Part shown: one piece after another, positions 12,034-14,789 of the stretch | Numbering within the stretch: position 1 is the stretch's first letter | Layout of the letters: every line of letters begins with the position of its first letter | From: Thermotogaceae bacterium | GTDB taxonomy: Bacteria > Thermotogota > Thermotogae > B21-G9 > HyVt-16 | Direction: 5' to 3' | Assembly (NCBI GenBank): GCA_011043375.1 | Contig: DQYP01000174.1 | Coordinates: 1 to 14,789 of the forward strand | Length of the DNA: 14,789 nt | The notes under the pieces: generated by a model | Databases searched by the model: none | What the model saw: only the letters and a program-made list of their open reading frames with translations | What the model was told of the DNA's origin: nothing | Program-made: the position numbers and the translations under genes

Positions 12034-14789
12034 TTATTTTGAAAACTCAATCATTACTGTTTTCAGTTCATATGCGTCCATCTTGAATCTGATTTGATTA
12101 TGTTCTATTTCTATTGTATCTTTATTTGATATATTATCCTCATTCAAATCAACAAACCAGGCATTCAAAGGTTTCAAAGTTTTGAACTCAATAACTACTT
12201 CATCTGTCTTTCCTTCAATCTCGTACAGTCTAATTATCAAATGATTTTTTCTATTCTCAGCGAATTTAATACTTGATATCACGGATGAGTTCGATTTTAC
12301 ATCTGCAAAACTCGTGGCCGGCGGCAGTTTACCGGGATGAACATTATTCGAAATCACCGTTGGTTCATGGTTGTAATTGTATGACAGTTCCATAAGTGAA
12401 TAGTTGTTCAGATATTTATTATCAGCCAAAATTGCAAACTCTATCTTGTGCTCTCCTATTTCAGGATACATATCTGGTGAATGAGAAGCCCTTATCAACG
12501 TCAATGAAATCGAATTATTTTTAACTCTGTAACCGTACTTGGTTTTGCTGAAAATTCCCAAAGTTCTATCTGGGGTTCTGGCACAACCGAATGAAAGTCC
12601 TGGAACATCAATATCATACCCCTGTCTTTCAATAACCCCCATTGGAACATCGAAAACATATTTCTCACATTCGAAATTCAAAGGAACATAAAACGAAAGC
12701 TGTGGAGTGATATCATTTTCAAGATCGGAGAATTCTCGGAAATCAACCATACTCTTAAACTTCAACATCTTATCATCTTTGTCGAGTAGAACTTCAACGT
12801 TCAATTTAGAGGATTTCCCAAATTTAAATTCAAATACGATACTGTTTCTCAGTTCTCCACAAGCTCCTCTTTTTATTTTTACATTCCTATGTATATCAAT
12901 TATATCAAGATATCTTCCAACAACCCATGCGTTTGCCTGTGCAAGCATTTCGTTTGTTCGACTATTGATATCTTCCAAGATCAACCTGAAATGCGCTCCA
13001 CCACGCTTAGAGTCAATGTACTCGATCTTGTTTTCTTTATCGAACAATGATGTGAGTTTAGCCGTCGATAAATCGAAAACTGCCCTCAAATTTTCATTTT
13101 CGAGCACATACTCGCGTGGCTTTTGAACCCTTGGATCCTTTGAAAACTCTATTTTCGGCTCTTTGCACGGTTCTTCATCAACCATATAAGTAGAATATCC
13201 AAAAGCGGGCACATCAGCTTCTATCAGGAGTTCAATATAATGATGTCCCCAGTAATGTTTCAAACGCTTTTCAACAAATTGGTGAGGCACTTTTTCACCA
13301 TCAGCATTTTTCACAGCAAGCCTATCAAGATCTCCTTCCCAATCCCACAGAACTATTTCTACGATCTCTTTTCTTCTCTTCAAGGAAGGATTGAAAATAT
13401 GATAGATTCTTCTTATTCCTCTTCCTCTTGAATCCTGCGAAACTTTGTAATTTTCGGATTTGAAAGCAACGCCCGCTCCTTCGGAAATTTCGAGTTTTCC
13501 ATTTTCATTTTCAACGAGATTTTTAGTATCTATGTTCAGAGCTACCTCACAAAGAGAGTTCTTCTTTTGCGATAATAAAATTGCCATGGTTTTCTGGAAT
13601 AATCCCATAGCGTATTCTCTTGTCTCCGTTACCCCAGAACCCGGAATTATATCGTGAAAATGATTGAACAGAGTATTTATCCAAGCTTCTTTGATTTTGT
13701 CTTTCGGATATTCATAACCGCTCCACAGATTGGAAAAGACCAAGAATTTTTCAGTCTCTTCAGCAGCGGCTTCCGATAACCTATTTGCCATCTTTATACG
13801 CGATTGGGAGGTAAAACATCCATCAAATATGAAATTGAGTTCACCTTCCACAACTGGTAATTTGTCTTTCACATCCTCCAATTTCTTGAAAAATTCCCTA
13901 TAGGTTCCGAATTTCACATTCGGATAAATGGGATATTCTCTCATTCTAAGTATCTTCTCTATATCTCTTCTCGTTGGTCCACCACCATGGTCTCCCACAC
14001 CATACACTTTCAAGGCATATTTTGAACTATAATTTTTGAAGAATTCCACCGCATATAAAGCCATATCGGATGTTGGTGAACCATTGTACCAGAAAGGTTC
14101 CCTATAAACTAAAATTTCTCCAGATGGGGAACACCATCTATAGGCAACCTCTTTGTCATATCCACGACAGTGGTAATAATATTTCACTCCTCCCGCCTGT
14201 AAAATCGTTGGGATGAATTTGCTGTGGCCAAATGTATCGGGCTCAAAATCTATCATTAGATCGTCTTTATCAAGACCAAAAAGCTCTGAAAGATATTGTT
14301 TGGTATACAAAATATGCCTTACAAGGCTTTCAGTGTTTGGCATATTTTTATCTGCTTCAACCCATGTTGAAGCAGTGACTTCCCATTTTCCCTCTTTGAC
14401 TCGTTTTTTTATACTTTCGAGCATCTTTGGATCATGTTCTTCAATGATTTTATATACAGATGCCTGAGATTGCGCGAATGTGAACTCAGGGTATTCTTCC
14501 ATCAAATCCAACACGGTTCTAAAGGTATCCAACGTAGCTGCCACAGTCTCATGATATCCCCACATCCAGTTCATATCGATGTGCGCATGACCGACATGAA
14601 TTATTGTGAAGCTTTTCGCTAATTTTGACATAGGTTCCAATATTTCCTCTGTTTCCTCCACTATTTTCTCAGTTATGTATCCTCCGCTTTTCAGCTTCTC
14701 ATATAGTGAATGTACCGCCTCTTCAACAAATTGCTCATATTTATTTTCCAGTTCTAAGAGTTTGTAAGCGAATTCCAACTCCGATATTA
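12034..14789 (-). CDS. Alpha-mannosidase, glycoside hydrolase family 38 (5' end probably beyond window)
   Basis: A zinc-dependent glycosidase that removes alpha-linked mannose. No signal peptide is visible, so it should act in the cytoplasm on imported oligosaccharides. Counting from the TTG at 14778, the motifs are HVGHAHIDMNW (61-71) with zinc-site His and Asp, FEPDTFGHS (178-186) with the probable nucleophile Asp181, GDHGGGPTRRD (262-272), and NHFHDIIPGS (372-381) with His375. Long beta-rich C-terminal domains follow to the TAA at 12034-12036. The visible part is over 910 residues, near the usual family length. The TTG at 14778 has a GAG directly against it and no proper ribosome site, and the frame stays open to the window edge, so the true start likely lies outside. 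It is the first gene in view of a minus-strand operon. Confidence 0.9.
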   Translation of the reverse strand, partial: ISELEFAYKLLELENKYEQFVEEAVHSLYEKLKSGGYITEKIVEETEEILEPMSKLAKSFTIIHVGHAHIDMNWMWGYHETVAATLDTFRTVLDLMEEYPEFTFAQSQASVYKIIEEHDPKMLESIKKRVKEGKWEVTASTWVEADKNMPNTESLVRHILYTKQYLSELFGLDKDDLMIDFEPDTFGHSKFIPTILQAGGVKYYYHCRGYDKEVAYRWCSPSGEILVYREPFWYNGSPTSDMALYAVEFFKNYSSKYALKVYGVGDHGGGPTRRDIEKILRMREYPIYPNVKFGTYREFFKKLEDVKDKLPVVEGELNFIFDGCFTSQSRIKMANRLSEAAAEETEKFLVFSNLWSGYEYPKDKIKEAWINTLFNHFHDIIPGSGVTETREYAMGLFQKTMAILLSQKKNSLCEVALNIDTKNLVENENGKLEISEGAGVAFKSENYKVSQDSRGRGIRRIYHIFNPSLKRRKEIVEIVLWDWEGDLDRLAVKNADGEKVPHQFVEKRLKHYWGHHYIELLIEADVPAFGYSTYMVDEEPCKEPKIEFSKDPRVQKPREYVLENENLRAVFDLSTAKLTSLFDKENKIEYIDSKRGGAHFRLILEDINSRTNEMLAQANAWVVGRYLDIIDIHRNVKIKRGACGELRNSIVFEFKFGKSSKLNVEVLLDKDDKMLKFKSMVDFREFSDLENDITPQLSFYVPLNFECEKYVFDVPMGVIERQGYDIDVPGLSFGCARTPDRTLGIFSKTKYGYRVKNNSISLTLIRASHSPDMYPEIGEHKIEFAILADNKYLNNYSLMELSYNYNHEPTVISNNVHPGKLPPATSFADVKSNSSVISSIKFAENRKNHLIIRLYEIEGKTDEVVIEFKTLKPLNAWFVDLNEDNISNKDTIEIEHNQIRFKMDAYELKTVMIEFSK

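Noticed and set aside
11997..12050. 18-residue N-terminal extension of the isomerase from TTG 12050
   Set aside because: It overlaps the mannosidase gene end, lacks a ribosome site and makes the protein longer than usual GmhA; the site at 12001-12011 points to TTG 11996.
1..14789. CRISPR arrays, tRNA or rRNA genes, insertion sequences, phage genes
   Set aside because: Read on both strands; no regularly spaced repeats, no cloverleaf-like or rRNA sequence, no transposase or integrase motifs seen.

Overview
This window carries two compact, convergent gene clusters that look like the genome of a thermophilic, diderm anaerobe, most likely in the Thermotogota (Thermotoga/Pseudothermotoga-like). 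That placement is an inference from three things. The composition is A+T-rich with many Lys/Glu/Ile codons. Strong GGAGG-type ribosome sites are packed into overlapping genes, and TTG and GTG start codons are frequent. The gene content is a Dpp-type peptide transporter cluster and a GH38 alpha-mannosidase, and the substrate-binding protein is secreted without a lipobox. No rRNA or marker gene is present to prove it.

Left, positions 1-414: the last codons of a possible upstream gene, then a non-coding stretch. It holds an 80-base palindromic element of the interspersed-repeat kind and two imperfect copies of a roughly 41-43 base sequence just before the first complete gene.

Plus strand, 415-8397: eight genes in one direction. 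They encode a family 5 periplasmic binding protein, two permeases, an M20-family amidohydrolase, two oligopeptide-type ATPases, a DUF1177-type protein, and an XRE-cupin regulator. After the binding-protein gene there is a hairpin terminator, which probably lets binding protein be made in excess. From the first permease to the regulator the genes overlap or nearly touch, so they are very probably one operon. The likely logic is import of a peptide or N-acyl/aminoacyl compound, hydrolysis by the M20 enzyme, a still unknown step by the DUF1177 protein, and control by the XRE-cupin protein sensing a small ligand. A second hairpin at 8396-8420 ends the operon.

Minus strand, 14789-8461: four genes in one direction, transcribed from the right edge. 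They encode a GH38 alpha-mannosidase (5' end probably outside the window), a GmhA-like sedoheptulose-7-phosphate/SIS isomerase, a protein with a deoxyhypusine-synthase-like NAD-binding fold, and a fusion of a PfkB sugar kinase (HldA/RfaE-like) with a HAD phosphatase. The last three look like a sugar-phosphate pathway that parallels isomerase, kinase and phosphatase steps of ADP-heptose synthesis but has no visible nucleotidyltransferase and gains a DHS-fold protein. This set is the best candidate for an undescribed system here.
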